From: Prevotella sp.
GTDB lineage: Bacteria; Bacteroidota; Bacteroidia; Bacteroidales; Bacteroidaceae
Assembly (NCBI GenBank): GCA_017477435.1
Contig: JAFUVV010000027.1
Coordinates: 23,447-87,446 of the forward strand
DNA length: 64,000 nucleotides
Direction: 5' to 3'
The stretch's first letter is position 1; every line of letters begins with the position of its first letter. This document shows, one piece after another, positions 9,721 to 19,177 of this stretch. Both the position numbers and the translations under genes were made by a program. The notes below the pieces were generated by a model, which worked only from the letters and a program-made list of their open reading frames with translations, made no database searches and was not told the origin of the DNA.

Positions 9721-9849
9721 GGCGATGTTATTTTCAACCAGGATGCAGATTACATAATAGAGACCTCTGGAGAATTTGTCTTAGACAAAGGTACTGAGAT
9801 AGAATTAGGTGCTACACTTGTTGTGACACCATCAGATATTAACTATTAA
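9721..9849 (+). pseudogene. Relic of a third C-terminus, in frame after the stop codon
   Basis: Directly after the TAA at 9718-9720 the same frame stays open for 42 codons (GDVIFNQDADYIIETSGEF, then a charged-hydrophobic pattern including LGATLVV) and stops at 9847. The composition is that of a beta-rich C-terminal tail of a Bacteroidetes secreted protein, with no start codon of its own. It appears to be the remnant of a longer gene whose front was replaced by the upstream paralogue. Confidence 0.5.
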
Positions 9850-9860
9850 AAATCAAAATT

Positions 9861-10670
9861 ATGAAAAGATTATATTTGTTATTTGTTTTAATTGCTTTTT
9901 GCTTTCAAATAAACGCACAAGAAAATTACCGCCCGTTTGTCGAAGAAGGGAAAGAATGGAAGTATTATATTAAAGCAACTACTTCATGGTGGGATGGTAA
10001 GGAATCTCATTGGGATACAGAATACGAACATGCCACACTCACCATTGAAGGAGATACCATAGTTGATGGAAAAGAATACAAAAAAGTCATATATAGTTCT
10101 GATAATACTCTTTTCTATGAAACAGATTTCATATATGGCATTATACGTGAAGAGAATAAAAAAGTATTTATGAGATTCTTTTTTGATTGGTATTATGATC
10201 CAGAGTTTCCCTTATCTGAGGAAGTGCTTATGTATGACTTCGATTTAAACGTCGGTGACAAATTTGTTGAAGAATATAGTACAGATACTTATTCAACAAC
10301 TTTGACACTTCAATCCATCGAAGAAAACGATGGCAAGCGTATTTATATATTCTCTACTAATAGAGATTGGATTCCCGTAATGCAATGGGTAGAAGGGGCA
10401 GGAGGATTTCATGGTTTAGGGATAGAACAGCGAATACCAGAACTGACATGTATTGATTGTACAAGATATAAATTCCTTTCCCTTTCTTGCTGTCTCGGTG
10501 ATGAATGCCTATGTGCTTTTGATGAAAACGGTAATCTTGTCTCTGGTATTGAGGAGGTAAAGACAGACGTAGATAAAGACAAATCTGTCTACGATCTTCA
10601 GGGCCGGCGGCTGAATGCAGAGCCCGAGCGGGGACTGTATATAAAGGACGGCAAGAAGATAGCGAGGTAA
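9861..10670 (+). CDS. Secreted protein with C-terminal YDLQGRR motif (intact paralogue)
   Basis: A 269-residue protein with signal peptide MKRLYLLFVLIAFCFQ, cleaved near NAQE. The mature part starts with YRPFVEEGKEWKYYI and continues as a beta-rich domain with repeated short patterns (VGDKFVEEY, MQWVEGAGGFHGLG). A conserved cysteine cluster (TCIDC, SCCLGDECLCAF) precedes the tail SVYDLQGRRLNAEPERG. The frameshifted copy 140 nt upstream is its paralogue. The tail suggests export and surface association, probably through type IX secretion or a related route; this is inference. No enzymatic motif is recognised. Confidence 0.7.
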   Translation: MKRLYLLFVLIAFCFQINAQENYRPFVEEGKEWKYYIKATTSWWDGKESHWDTEYEHATLTIEGDTIVDGKEYKKVIYSSDNTLFYETDFIYGIIREENKKVFMRFFFDWYYDPEFPLSEEVLMYDFDLNVGDKFVEEYSTDTYSTTLTLQSIEENDGKRIYIFSTNRDWIPVMQWVEGAGGFHGLGIEQRIPELTCIDCTRYKFLSLSCCLGDECLCAFDENGNLVSGIEEVKTDVDKDKSVYDLQGRRLNAEPERGLYIKDGKKIAR

Positions 10671-11002
10671 GGGCTGTTGTTATCCTCTGGTGGGTGATGG
10701 ATATACCCCGTCCTGCTCGTCATACCTGCTCTGTCTTTCTTGATAGTGGCATATGGCTTTCTGGTGTCTCCCATTAGGGGATGGAAGAAGATGTTTGGGT
10801 TTGCCTTGTATGTGGTTTTTGTGACTTGCTGGCGGGCGGCTTTGTGTCCACAGGGTGGCGGCACGTCTGCAGTACAAAAGTCATGTACTTGACTAGTTGT
10901 CGTATTATTGTGTTGGCATCTTGGTTTTTTTGTCGTGCTGGTTTGCTGGTTTATATTCTTTGCGGCCGACTTCACCTCGGCATAAAAAATAAATGAATTT
11001 AT
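10671..11002. other. Intergenic region with a degenerate GTACA hairpin and a repeat tail
   Basis: No gene is supported. A single unit AGTACA-N7-TGTACT at 10873-10891 resembles one unit of the 22-nt GTACA arrays found elsewhere. The end (about 10968-11002) holds ACTTCACCTCGGCATAAAAA, the trailing part of the promoter-hairpin repeat. Confidence 0.45.
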
Positions 11003-11033
11003 TTTGTTCTGCTCTCGGTTTGCACTATCTTTG
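11003..11033 (+). promoter_or_regulatory. Promoter of serB, terminal copy of the promoter repeat
   Basis: TTTG (11003-11006), a 19-nt spacer with CTCGGTTTGCAC, and TATCTTTG (11026-11033). The serB ATG follows 24 nt later. Confidence 0.7.
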
Positions 11034-11057
11034 CAGGTAGAGTAAAAAAAGTGTGTA

Positions 11058-12299
11058 ATGATTATGGAAAAGAAGGAACAGATTCTCATTCGTATTAACG
11101 GGCTTGACCGTCCTGGTCTTACGGCTGCGATAATGCAGATACTTGCCCGCTATGGGGCGCAGATACTCGACATCGGACAGGCCGACATACACAACACGCT
11201 GTCGCTGGGCATACTGATAAGGACCGACGAGAGCAGTTCGGGGCAGGTGATGAAGGAGCTGCTCTTCAAGGCGTCGGAGTTGAGCGTGAACATTGGCTTT
11301 GCTCCTGTCAGCGACGACGAATATGAAGCATGGGTGGAGCGTCAAGGACGTAACCGGTACATACTCACCATCATCGGCCGCCAGCTGTCGGCAGCGCAGA
11401 TTGCTGCCACGTCGGAGATCATCACCCGTCAGGGGCTTAACATCGACTCCATCCTTCGTCTCTCGGGACGCATGAGCATCGTGAATCCCGTGAAGAATGT
11501 CAGGGCGTGCATACAGTTCTCTCTCCGTGGTACGCCTGCCGACCGCAATGCCATGCAGGCAGAGTTGATGAAGATGTCGGCAGAGAGGGGGATCGACTTC
11601 TCCTTCCAGCGCGATGATATGTACCGCCGCATGCGCCGCCTCATCTGTTTCGATATGGACTCCACGCTCATACAGACGGAGTGTATCGACGAGCTGGCCG
11701 AGCGGGCAGGGGTAGGAGCAGAGGTGAAGAAGATCACCGAGCGCGCCATGCGGGGAGAGATCGATTTCCGCGAGAGTTTCACTGAGAGGGTCAAGCTGCT
11801 CAAGGGCCTCGACGCCAGCGTGTTGAAAGAGATTGCCGAGACGATGCCGATAACTGAAGGCGTAGACAGACTGATGTCGATATTGAAGCAGTGCGGATAT
11901 AAGATTGCGATACTGAGCGGAGGATTTACCTATTTCGGTGAGTATCTGCAACGTCGCTACGGCATCGACTATGTATATGCCAACGAGCTCGAGATTGGCG
12001 ACGACGGTAAGTTGACAGGCAACTATGTTGGCGAGATTGTCGACGGTCACCGCAAAGCCGAGCTGCTCAAGCTCATTGCGCAGGTGGAGAAGGTGAACCT
12101 GGCTCAGACCATCGCCGTGGGCGACGGCGCCAACGACCTGCCGATGATTTCGGAGGCGGGACTGGGTATCGCCTTCCACGCAAAGCCACGCGTGGCAGCA
12201 AGTGCGATGCAGAGCATAAACACCATCGGGCTCGACGGGGTGCTCTATTTCCTTGGCTTCAAAGACAGCTACCTCGGCGAACAAGGAAAGATGAAATGA
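11058..12299 (+). CDS. serB: Phosphoserine phosphatase with N-terminal ACT domains
   Basis: A 413-residue enzyme for the last step of serine biosynthesis (phosphoserine to serine). Residues 8-180 form two ACT-like regulatory domains (RINGLDRPGLTAAIM; RYILTIIGRQL). The HAD catalytic domain starts near residue 195 with FDMDSTLIQTECIDELA (nucleophile and acid Asp of DxDxT). It continues with ILSGGFTYF (motif II Ser), a lysine in the HRKAELL region and VGDGANDLPM (motif III/IV). All catalytic residues are present. ACT domains suggest amino-acid feedback control. The start at 11058 could instead be the ATG at 11064. Confidence 0.93.
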   Translation: MIMEKKEQILIRINGLDRPGLTAAIMQILARYGAQILDIGQADIHNTLSLGILIRTDESSSGQVMKELLFKASELSVNIGFAPVSDDEYEAWVERQGRNRYILTIIGRQLSAAQIAATSEIITRQGLNIDSILRLSGRMSIVNPVKNVRACIQFSLRGTPADRNAMQAELMKMSAERGIDFSFQRDDMYRRMRRLICFDMDSTLIQTECIDELAERAGVGAEVKKITERAMRGEIDFRESFTERVKLLKGLDASVLKEIAETMPITEGVDRLMSILKQCGYKIAILSGGFTYFGEYLQRRYGIDYVYANELEIGDDGKLTGNYVGEIVDGHRKAELLKLIAQVEKVNLAQTIAVGDGANDLPMISEAGLGIAFHAKPRVAASAMQSINTIGLDGVLYFLGFKDSYLGEQGKMK

Positions 12300-12372
12300 G
12301 TTGACAAGTAAGCTTTCGTGTCCTTATATTATATGAAGGGCAGGACTATTACATTAAAAAAAACTAGGCATT

Positions 12373-15300
12373 ATGAAGAAACTATTACAATTACTCTTGG
12401 GCATGACTATTGCTATTCCCATGAGTGCACAAGTGAATGGTCGAGGCGATGTCCTTCAGTCTGTTGCTACAGACGGACATTATGATGTCGTTGAAGTGCA
12501 GGCTGTTGAGCAACGCATGGAAGTGATGCCGACGCGCATAGCCCGCCTCGGTATGTCGCCAAAGCCAATGGTGGCCACCTATAAAAGTCTGGTGCGAGCC
12601 ATCGGCGACGGAGGGAGCCAGGTTCGTGTTGCCACCGACGGCGACTCTCTCATCATTGCCGACCTCGTGCTGGCAAATGCTGTCGTAAAAGCAGGAATAG
12701 ACAACGGCAAGCTGAGCATACCAAACTGGTACTCGGTGGGACGCATAGAGGGAGTGGGCAACATAGCCTTCGTGGCTCTGAAAATGGTAGACAATACCAT
12801 AGTGGTCGACACTACAGCCACGGCTATCACAGGCACAGTTGCCGACGATGAGACCATCACGCTCGACGGTATGTTCGGACTCTTCACCACCGAGCAGGAG
12901 GCAGCGTCCTACTATTACGTGGGCAAGGAGTGCGTCATACAGAAAGGCAATGCCACCATGACGATGAACTACTATGGCACCGACGTGACGTATGCCATCA
13001 TCGCCCGTCAGCACGACGGTGTGATGACATTCACCAACTTCGGCAACACCGGACTCACCTTCGATGCGCCGCTCACCACCGACCGCGAGATAGCCATCGG
13101 CGGCAAGACATTTGCAAAAGTCAAGCCCGCAGCGTCGGTGCTCGACTTCATGGTGATGGGGGTGAGTCGATATAAGACCAACGACGACGGTACCATCACT
13201 CCGATCATCTACAACAGTCTGCTTAAGACCGTTGCCGATGGCGACCGTGCTGTGACGTGGGGACTGTGGTGCGGCACCAATTCGTCGGGAGCCTACGTCG
13301 TAGGACCATACATGAGTGGGCGCATCGACTTCACGGAAGATGTGGTCTATCCCACGGCGCCCGACCTGACGGGAATGGAAGGCACCGGCACCGCCGACGA
13401 TCCTTTCATCATCGCCACCACCGCCGACTGGCTCACCGTGGCCGACAACGTTAAGGCCGGCAATACACACATGGGACACTTTTTCAAGCTCACCAACGAC
13501 CTCGACTTCAGCGGCATGACCTTCGTCCCTATCGGTGAAGCCACAGGAATGCGAGGAACTATCGACGGACAGAAGCACACCGTCACCGTCAACGATGCCG
13601 TGGCAACATCGCCACGAGGACTCATCGGCCGACTGGGCGACGACGGAGTGGTGCGCAACCTCAATGCTGCAGGAAGCTTTGACTTTGGCACAGCAACAAA
13701 CGTAGGAGGCATAGTGGGATTAACAGGCAATAATGCCCTCATGGAGAATTGCGTCAACTATGCCGACATCACCACTGCGGGACAAGGCGTAGGCGGAGTG
13801 CTCGGCCATGGCAACAGTGGCACAGTTGTGCGCGGATGTAAGAACATGGGCACAATCCACTACACAGGCAGCAACAACAGCTCGTGGGTGGCAGGAGTAG
13901 TGGGATATGCCCTCAGCATGTCGCTCTACGACTGTGGCAACGAGGGCACTATCGTCGTCGACAACCCAACCAGTGCCGGATGCATCGCAGGTGTGGTGTC
14001 GTACACCCACTATATGGACGAACTTGTCGATTGCTACAATACCGCCGATATCACTGCCGGACAATACATCAGCGGAGTGCAGGCGTACTGCGCACAGACA
14101 GGAATGGGATGGGTGGTGTATAAAGGCTGCTACAACACCGGTAACATCACCTCTACCGTCACCGCTACCAACATACCGCTCGGCGGAATATGTACCAATG
14201 TCATAGCCGGAGCGCAGTTCATAGACTGCTGGAACTCGGGCAATATCACCACCGTGGGCTGCAACTCTGCAGGCGGCATAGCAGGACGCTACGTGGGACA
14301 GACTGCCGACACCATAGAACGAGCAATGCTCTTCAAACGCTGCTACAACACCGGAAGTGTCACTGCCACGGCAGCAGCCAACATGACCCTGGGCGGAGTG
14401 CTGGGATTCGGTAATGTGGTTGCAATCGACTCATGTTGGAACACGGGCACGATAAACAACACGCAACACATCAGCGGCGGTATTATCGGACAGATACAGA
14501 ATCGCAGTCAACTCTCATATATCATCAACAGCTATAACCTCGGTGAAGTCGCTGGCGGCTATTGGGTGGGCGGCATCGTAGGCAATGCAGCCATCGACCG
14601 GCCGATAGACAACTGCTGGAACGCCGGCACTATAACAGCCAGCAACCGCGCTGGAGGCATTGCCGGCTACTCAGCCTACGGTGCACGGATAAGCCGATGC
14701 TTCAATGTCGGCGACATTATCTCAACAGCCACTACTGCAGGCACCGGAAACAGTGCCTCCCACTCAGTCGGTGGCATCGGAGGACACTATGCCGGACACA
14801 TTGTCGACAGCTACAACGCCGGACCGCTGAAGGGAATGTCGCGTGTCGGTGGCATTATCGGTACCCCATACCGCAATGCTGCTCAAGACAATCCCAACCA
14901 CGTTCACAATCTCGATGGATGCTATAATGTCGGCGAGATACAGAGCGCACTGCCCGACTCGTGCGGACACATCGTCGGTGTGCACATGACTCGCAACGGC
15001 AGTGTCTGGCGAGAGCATGGCTATATTCTTGGCGATACCCTTGCACAAGCAGTCGACACCCTCGAAAACTGCTACTATCTCAACAGCATCAATACCGATG
15101 CTATCGTCGAGACAGAAGCCGACCAAGAGGGACGTAGTGCCGCCGAGCTATGCCAAACACAGGTCAGTGGTAGCTTCTCTTCTCCTGGCGACTACTGCTA
15201 TCCCATCCTCACATCGCAGAAGGAGAACCCCTATGCTCTCCTCTATGCGGCTGCCGTAGTACCAGCCGATGTCGATGCCCAGACAGGCATCATCACCACC

Positions 15301-15702
15301 GACTTCCATGTCGGGGCACCCGCCAGTGTCACGTGGACGTCGAGTTACGACGGGCTGACCATCAGCGGTACCGAAGCCTCCTTCACCAGCGATGCCTTCG
15401 AGGGTGACATCACGCTCACTGCCACCATCGCCCTGCCATGGCAGAGTGTGGCAGGCTATACCAAGGCAGAAGCCTCCAGCCAGAACAATGTCAAACCGCT
15501 CAAGAGAGATATAATAGTCCGTGTCAACAAGCCCATGACCACAGCCATCGATGACATCATCACCAGCAAAGTAGGGCAGCCGGCGGAGTACTACAACCTT
15601 CAAGGCATGCGAGTCGTGCATCCTGAGAGCTACCATGGCATACTCATCTGCATCACACCGGGCTCCGACGGTACAAGGACGAGCAAAACCCTGGTAAAGT
15701 GA
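12373..15702 (+). CDS. Large secreted GLUG-repeat surface protein
   Basis: A 1109-residue protein with a signal peptide (MKKLLQLLLGMTIAIPMSAQ). The N-terminal 330 residues are beta-rich. From about residue 345 there is a segment ADDPFIIATTADWL and then a long run of GLUG-type repeats (GGIVG, GGVLGHG, GGIAGRY, GGIGGHY), each followed by a phrase such as CYNTGNI or CWNSGNI, to about residue 870. These repeats predict a parallel beta-helix or adhesin-like stalk. The end has EYYNLQGMRVVHP, a Prevotella sorting-type tail. A role in adhesion or glycan binding is inferred only. It is followed by a strong terminator, so it is probably monocistronic. Confidence 0.75.
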   Translation: MKKLLQLLLGMTIAIPMSAQVNGRGDVLQSVATDGHYDVVEVQAVEQRMEVMPTRIARLGMSPKPMVATYKSLVRAIGDGGSQVRVATDGDSLIIADLVLANAVVKAGIDNGKLSIPNWYSVGRIEGVGNIAFVALKMVDNTIVVDTTATAITGTVADDETITLDGMFGLFTTEQEAASYYYVGKECVIQKGNATMTMNYYGTDVTYAIIARQHDGVMTFTNFGNTGLTFDAPLTTDREIAIGGKTFAKVKPAASVLDFMVMGVSRYKTNDDGTITPIIYNSLLKTVADGDRAVTWGLWCGTNSSGAYVVGPYMSGRIDFTEDVVYPTAPDLTGMEGTGTADDPFIIATTADWLTVADNVKAGNTHMGHFFKLTNDLDFSGMTFVPIGEATGMRGTIDGQKHTVTVNDAVATSPRGLIGRLGDDGVVRNLNAAGSFDFGTATNVGGIVGLTGNNALMENCVNYADITTAGQGVGGVLGHGNSGTVVRGCKNMGTIHYTGSNNSSWVAGVVGYALSMSLYDCGNEGTIVVDNPTSAGCIAGVVSYTHYMDELVDCYNTADITAGQYISGVQAYCAQTGMGWVVYKGCYNTGNITSTVTATNIPLGGICTNVIAGAQFIDCWNSGNITTVGCNSAGGIAGRYVGQTADTIERAMLFKRCYNTGSVTATAAANMTLGGVLGFGNVVAIDSCWNTGTINNTQHISGGIIGQIQNRSQLSYIINSYNLGEVAGGYWVGGIVGNAAIDRPIDNCWNAGTITASNRAGGIAGYSAYGARISRCFNVGDIISTATTAGTGNSASHSVGGIGGHYAGHIVDSYNAGPLKGMSRVGGIIGTPYRNAAQDNPNHVHNLDGCYNVGEIQSALPDSCGHIVGVHMTRNGSVWREHGYILGDTLAQAVDTLENCYYLNSINTDAIVETEADQEGRSAAELCQTQVSGSFSSPGDYCYPILTSQKENPYALLYAAAVVPADVDAQTGIITTDFHVGAPASVTWTSSYDGLTISGTEASFTSDAFEGDITLTATIALPWQSVAGYTKAEASSQNNVKPLKRDIIVRVNKPMTTAIDDIITSKVGQPAEYYNLQGMRVVHPESYHGILICITPGSDGTRTSKTLVK

Positions 15703-15744
15703 AAACAGCAGCAAACAGAAAGCTGCAAATTGCGAAAATATGCG

Positions 15745-15781
15745 AAACAGAGTTGGCCTCAAAGACCAACTCTGTTTTTTT
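15745..15781 (+). terminator. Rho-independent terminator after the GLUG protein gene
   Basis: AACAGAGTTGG (15746-15756) pairs perfectly with CCAACTCTGTT (15766-15776) around a 9-nt loop, and T7 follows directly (15775-15781). Confidence 0.85.
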
Positions 15782-15837
15782 CATGCATATTATCGTGTCG
15801 GAATGAAAAAAAATGACTACCTTCGCACGGTGATAGA

Positions 15838-15907
15838 GACGATAACGATAACGTAAACGATAACGGGAACGATAACGTAAACGATAACGAAAACGGGAAC
15901 GAAAACG
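15838..15907. repeat. AACGAT-type hexanucleotide array upstream of the P-ATPase gene
   Basis: About eleven hexamers of the form AACGAT, AACGTA, AACGGG or AACGAA run without break to the first ATG codons of the P-ATPase gene and occupy its leader and ribosome-binding region. The same hexamer family recurs inside that gene (16399-16455), as a remnant at 17266-17281, and at 24901-24927. Confidence 0.8.
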
Positions 15908-18562
15908 ATGACGATGATGATGAAAGGTCTCACAACCGAGCAGGCCTTGCAGAGCCGTGCCCTGCATGGACAGAACGTGCTGACGCCGCAACGACGTAAG
16001 TCGCTGTGGGCGCTTTATGTTGAGAAGTATAAGGACCCGATCATCCAGATATTGCTCGTGGCTGCAGCCATCTCGCTCGCACTGTCAATGGCGTCGGGCG
16101 ACTTCGTCGAGATCATCGGTATCCTTGCAGCTATCCTGCTCGCCACCACCGTGGGATTCGTCTTCGAGGTAGACGCTCAGAAGAAGTTCGACATTCTCTC
16201 TGCTCTTGGCGAGGAGCAGGCGGTGAAGGTTGTACGCGATGGAGAGGTGACGGAGATTATGCGCAAGGATGTGGTTGTCGGCGATGTGGTGATTGTTGAG
16301 ACTGGCGACGAGATCCCTGCCGACGGCCGACTCGTGGAGTCGAGCGAGTTGATGGTAGACGAGAGTACGCTGACGGGTGAGCCGATGACGGAGAAGAGAA
16401 ACGATAACGATAACGAAAACGATAACGGGAACGATAACGAAAACGGTGACGTTGACGTAAACAGTGAGGGTGCATATCCTGCCGACTGGCTGCTCAGATC
16501 GTCGTTGGTACTGAGCGGACGTGGTGTGATGCGTGTCACTGCCGTAGGCGATATGACGGAAATAGGCAAGGTGGCGCGGCATAGTGCTGAGGCTGTAAGC
16601 ATCGAGACACCGCTCAACCGCCAGCTGAATCGTCTGGCAACGCTCATATCGAAGGTAGGATCGGCTATTGCCGTGACGGCTTTCCTGACGATTCTTATAC
16701 ACGACATAGTTTCAAATCCAGCTCCGTGGCGTGATGGCGACTGGCTCATGATGGCAAACACGGTGCTGAAATATTTCATGATGGCCGTGACACTCATTGT
16801 GATGGCGGTGCCCGAAGGGTTGCCCATGGCGGTGACGCTGAGTCTGGCGCTGAACATGAAGCGCATGCTGGCGACGGGCAATCTCGTGCGTACACTGCAG
16901 GCAAGTGAGACAATGGGGGCGGTGAACGTGATTTGTACCGACAAGACAGGGACGCTCACGCAGAACAAGATGACGGTGAGCGAGGTGATTGTATTCGACG
17001 GCGACGGGATAGCTGAGGCCATGAGTGTGAACTCTACGGCCGAACTGAATCGCGACAAGAATATCGGTAATCCCACTGAGGTGGCGATGCTACGTTGGCT
17101 TGAGAAGAATGGAATTGACTATAAAGAACTGCGCAGGGATAATCCCACATACGGACAGGTCGCTTTTTCAACAGAGAAGAAGTATATGGCCACGGCTACC
17201 CGCGACTTCATTTTCGTGAAGGGAGCACCAGAGATTGTGCTGACGATGTGTGAAAACGTTACCGATAACGATAATCATAACGGAGTTCTCCTTCGGGGAG
17301 ACCAACGGTCGCCGTTTGAGGCCAAGGCCGCAAGGGAAAGTATTAGGAGCCTTTCTGAGCGTGGCATGCGCACACTGGCTCTTTGTCGGAAGAATCGCTC
17401 GGTTGCCGAACGGCTTACGGAAGCAAACCTGCCTCACGACGGATATACATTGCAGGCCATAGTTGCTATCTCCGACCCCGTGAGGGAGGATGTGCCCGGA
17501 GCTGTGGAGGAATGTCGTGATGCCGGTATCGAGGTGAAGATGGTGACGGGCGACAATGCTGCCACGGCTGCCGAGATAGCGCGTCAGATTGGAATATTGC
17601 CGAAGGATGGCAAAGTCGATGCAGATGCTGTCATCACAGGAAAAGAGTGGGGCGGCCTTTCTGACGTCGAGGCACTGGAGAGAGCCGGGCGTCTTGTGGT
17701 GATGAGCCGCGCCCGTCCACACGACAAGCAACGCCTTGTCGACCTTCTTCGCCAGCGAGGGAATGTGGTGGCAGTGACAGGCGACGGCACCAACGATGCC
17801 CCTGCTCTCCATCATGCTCACGTGGGACTGTCGCTCGGCTCGGGAACGAGCGTGGCAAAGAGTGCAAGTGACATAACTTTGCTCGACGACTCTTTCGGGT
17901 CGATTTCGAAAGCCGTCATGTGGGGACGTTCGCTATACAAGAACATACAACGTTTTCTCTTCTTCCAACTTGTGGTCAATCTTTCGGCCTTGCTGCTCGT
18001 CGTGGGAGGCTCGATAATAGGTACGGAAATGCCGCTCACGGTGACACAGATACTCTGGGTGAACCTGATAATGGACACCTTTGCAGCTCTTGCTTTAGCG
18101 TCGCTGCCACCTTCGCACGAAGTGATGAGAGAGAAGCCGCGACAGACCTCCGACTTCATCATCACCAGGTTGATAGGCAAGCGGATTGTCGTCACAGCGT
18201 TGATATTCTTTGTTGTCATGTTCGCAATGCTCATCTATTGCGAGCGTCGCGGTTCGGCAGGAGTCGATGTGCACGAGCTGACGATATTCTTCACGACATT
18301 CGTGATGTTGCAACTTTGGAATCTGTTCAATGCAAAATCGTTAGGATCGACCCATTCCGCTTTCCACAACATCGGCAGGAGCGGAGGCATGCTGCTTGTC
18401 TTGTTGCTGATCGTGGCGGGACAGGTCATGATAGTCAGTTTCGGCGGACGCATATTCCGCACTGTGCCATTGACGTTCGGTGAATGGCTGACGATAATGG
18501 CAGCTACGTCGGCGGTGCTATGGATAGGAGAGATAGAAAGATTATGGAAAAGAAAGAGATAA
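15908..18562 (+). CDS. Calcium-transporting P-type ATPase (PMCA/SERCA-like)
   Basis: An 884-residue P2-type cation pump of the inner membrane. The N-terminal cation-ATPase domain is followed by M1-M2, the actuator domain with ESTLTGEP, M3-M4 with the VPEGLPMAV ion-binding motif, the phosphorylation motif CTDKTGTLTQNKM, KGAPE, TGDGTNDAPAL, and C-terminal membrane segments. VPEGLP favours Ca2+ export. Directly after TGEPMTEKR is an insertion of about 20 residues made almost only of Asn, Asp, Glu and Gly, encoded by the hexamer repeat. A shorter trace (VTDNDNHNG) lies in the nucleotide-binding domain. ATGs at 15908, 15914, 15917 and 15920 are all possible starts. The gene overlaps the HAD gene by 19 nt. 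Confidence 0.88.
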   Translation: MTMMMKGLTTEQALQSRALHGQNVLTPQRRKSLWALYVEKYKDPIIQILLVAAAISLALSMASGDFVEIIGILAAILLATTVGFVFEVDAQKKFDILSALGEEQAVKVVRDGEVTEIMRKDVVVGDVVIVETGDEIPADGRLVESSELMVDESTLTGEPMTEKRNDNDNENDNGNDNENGDVDVNSEGAYPADWLLRSSLVLSGRGVMRVTAVGDMTEIGKVARHSAEAVSIETPLNRQLNRLATLISKVGSAIAVTAFLTILIHDIVSNPAPWRDGDWLMMANTVLKYFMMAVTLIVMAVPEGLPMAVTLSLALNMKRMLATGNLVRTLQASETMGAVNVICTDKTGTLTQNKMTVSEVIVFDGDGIAEAMSVNSTAELNRDKNIGNPTEVAMLRWLEKNGIDYKELRRDNPTYGQVAFSTEKKYMATATRDFIFVKGAPEIVLTMCENVTDNDNHNGVLLRGDQRSPFEAKAARESIRSLSERGMRTLALCRKNRSVAERLTEANLPHDGYTLQAIVAISDPVREDVPGAVEECRDAGIEVKMVTGDNAATAAEIARQIGILPKDGKVDADAVITGKEWGGLSDVEALERAGRLVVMSRARPHDKQRLVDLLRQRGNVVAVTGDGTNDAPALHHAHVGLSLGSGTSVAKSASDITLLDDSFGSISKAVMWGRSLYKNIQRFLFFQLVVNLSALLLVVGGSIIGTEMPLTVTQILWVNLIMDTFAALALASLPPSHEVMREKPRQTSDFIITRLIGKRIVVTALIFFVVMFAMLIYCERRGSAGVDVHELTIFFTTFVMLQLWNLFNAKSLGSTHSAFHNIGRSGGMLLVLLLIVAGQVMIVSFGGRIFRTVPLTFGEWLTIMAATSAVLWIGEIERLWKRKR
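16399..16455 (+). repeat. Hexanucleotide repeat inserted in the P-ATPase coding sequence
   Basis: Nine consecutive or near-perfect AACGRN hexamers, then diverged copies, encode alternating Asn and Asp/Glu/Gly residues just after the TGE motif of the actuator domain. The hexamer length preserves the frame. Confidence 0.8.
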
Positions 18563-19167
18563 AGAATATTGTCTTCGACCTCGGCGGTGTGCTTGTCGGA
18601 CTCGATAGTCAGCGCTGCATAAGAGCATTTGAGGAGATCGGATGCGGTGAAGTGGCGGGATATGTCAGAGACCACCGAGTGGAGGACCTGTTCCTGGAGC
18701 AAGAGCTGGGGCGAATATCTACCCGGCAATTTTGCGACGAGGTGAGAAGAATATGCTGTTGTGCTGCCAGCGACGAGCAGATATCATGGGCGTGGAACGA
18801 ACTGTTGAGTCCTGTGAGTGACGAAAAGCTCGCGTTGTTGGAATCATTATCAGGCAAGTACAGATTGTTCTTGTTGAGCAATACCAACGACATTCATTGG
18901 CAGAAGAGTGCGACGGATTTCTTCCACTGCGACGATATCAGATGCCGGAAATATTTCGAGCAGTTGTTTCTTTCCTACGAGATACATCTTGCCAAGCCGC
19001 AGAGAGAAATATTCGAATATGTCAGAGATACAGCGGAAATCGTTGCCGAAGAGACTGTTTTCATCGACGACTCCCTGACAAATTGCATGTCGGCAGCTGC
19101 TGTGGGCTACAGGACCATCCACGAGACAAGCGGCACAGATTGGATGAAGGAAATTTTGAAATTATAA
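18544..19167 (+). CDS. HAD-family hydrolase (YihX/HAD-IA-like phosphatase)
   Basis: A 207-residue soluble phosphatase-like protein. Motifs: NIVFDLGGVL (motif I), FLLSNTND (motif II), a lysine in LAKPQREIF (motif III) and VFIDDS (motif IV). FDLGGVL is typical of the HAD-IA group that includes sugar-phosphate phosphatases such as YihX, but the substrate is not determinable. The start at ATG 18544 is chosen because it gives a family-like N terminus; it overlaps the 3' end of the P-ATPase gene by 19 nt, which implies translational coupling. ribF starts 10 nt after its stop. Confidence 0.82.
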   Translation: MEKKEIKNIVFDLGGVLVGLDSQRCIRAFEEIGCGEVAGYVRDHRVEDLFLEQELGRISTRQFCDEVRRICCCAASDEQISWAWNELLSPVSDEKLALLESLSGKYRLFLLSNTNDIHWQKSATDFFHCDDIRCRKYFEQLFLSYEIHLAKPQREIFEYVRDTAEIVAEETVFIDDSLTNCMSAAAVGYRTIHETSGTDWMKEILKL

Positions 19168-19177
19168 AAATAAAAAA

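Noticed and set aside
11025-12284. Long minus-strand open frame opposite serB
   Set aside because: It is the antisense shadow of a gene with complete SerB motifs and shows no domain of its own.
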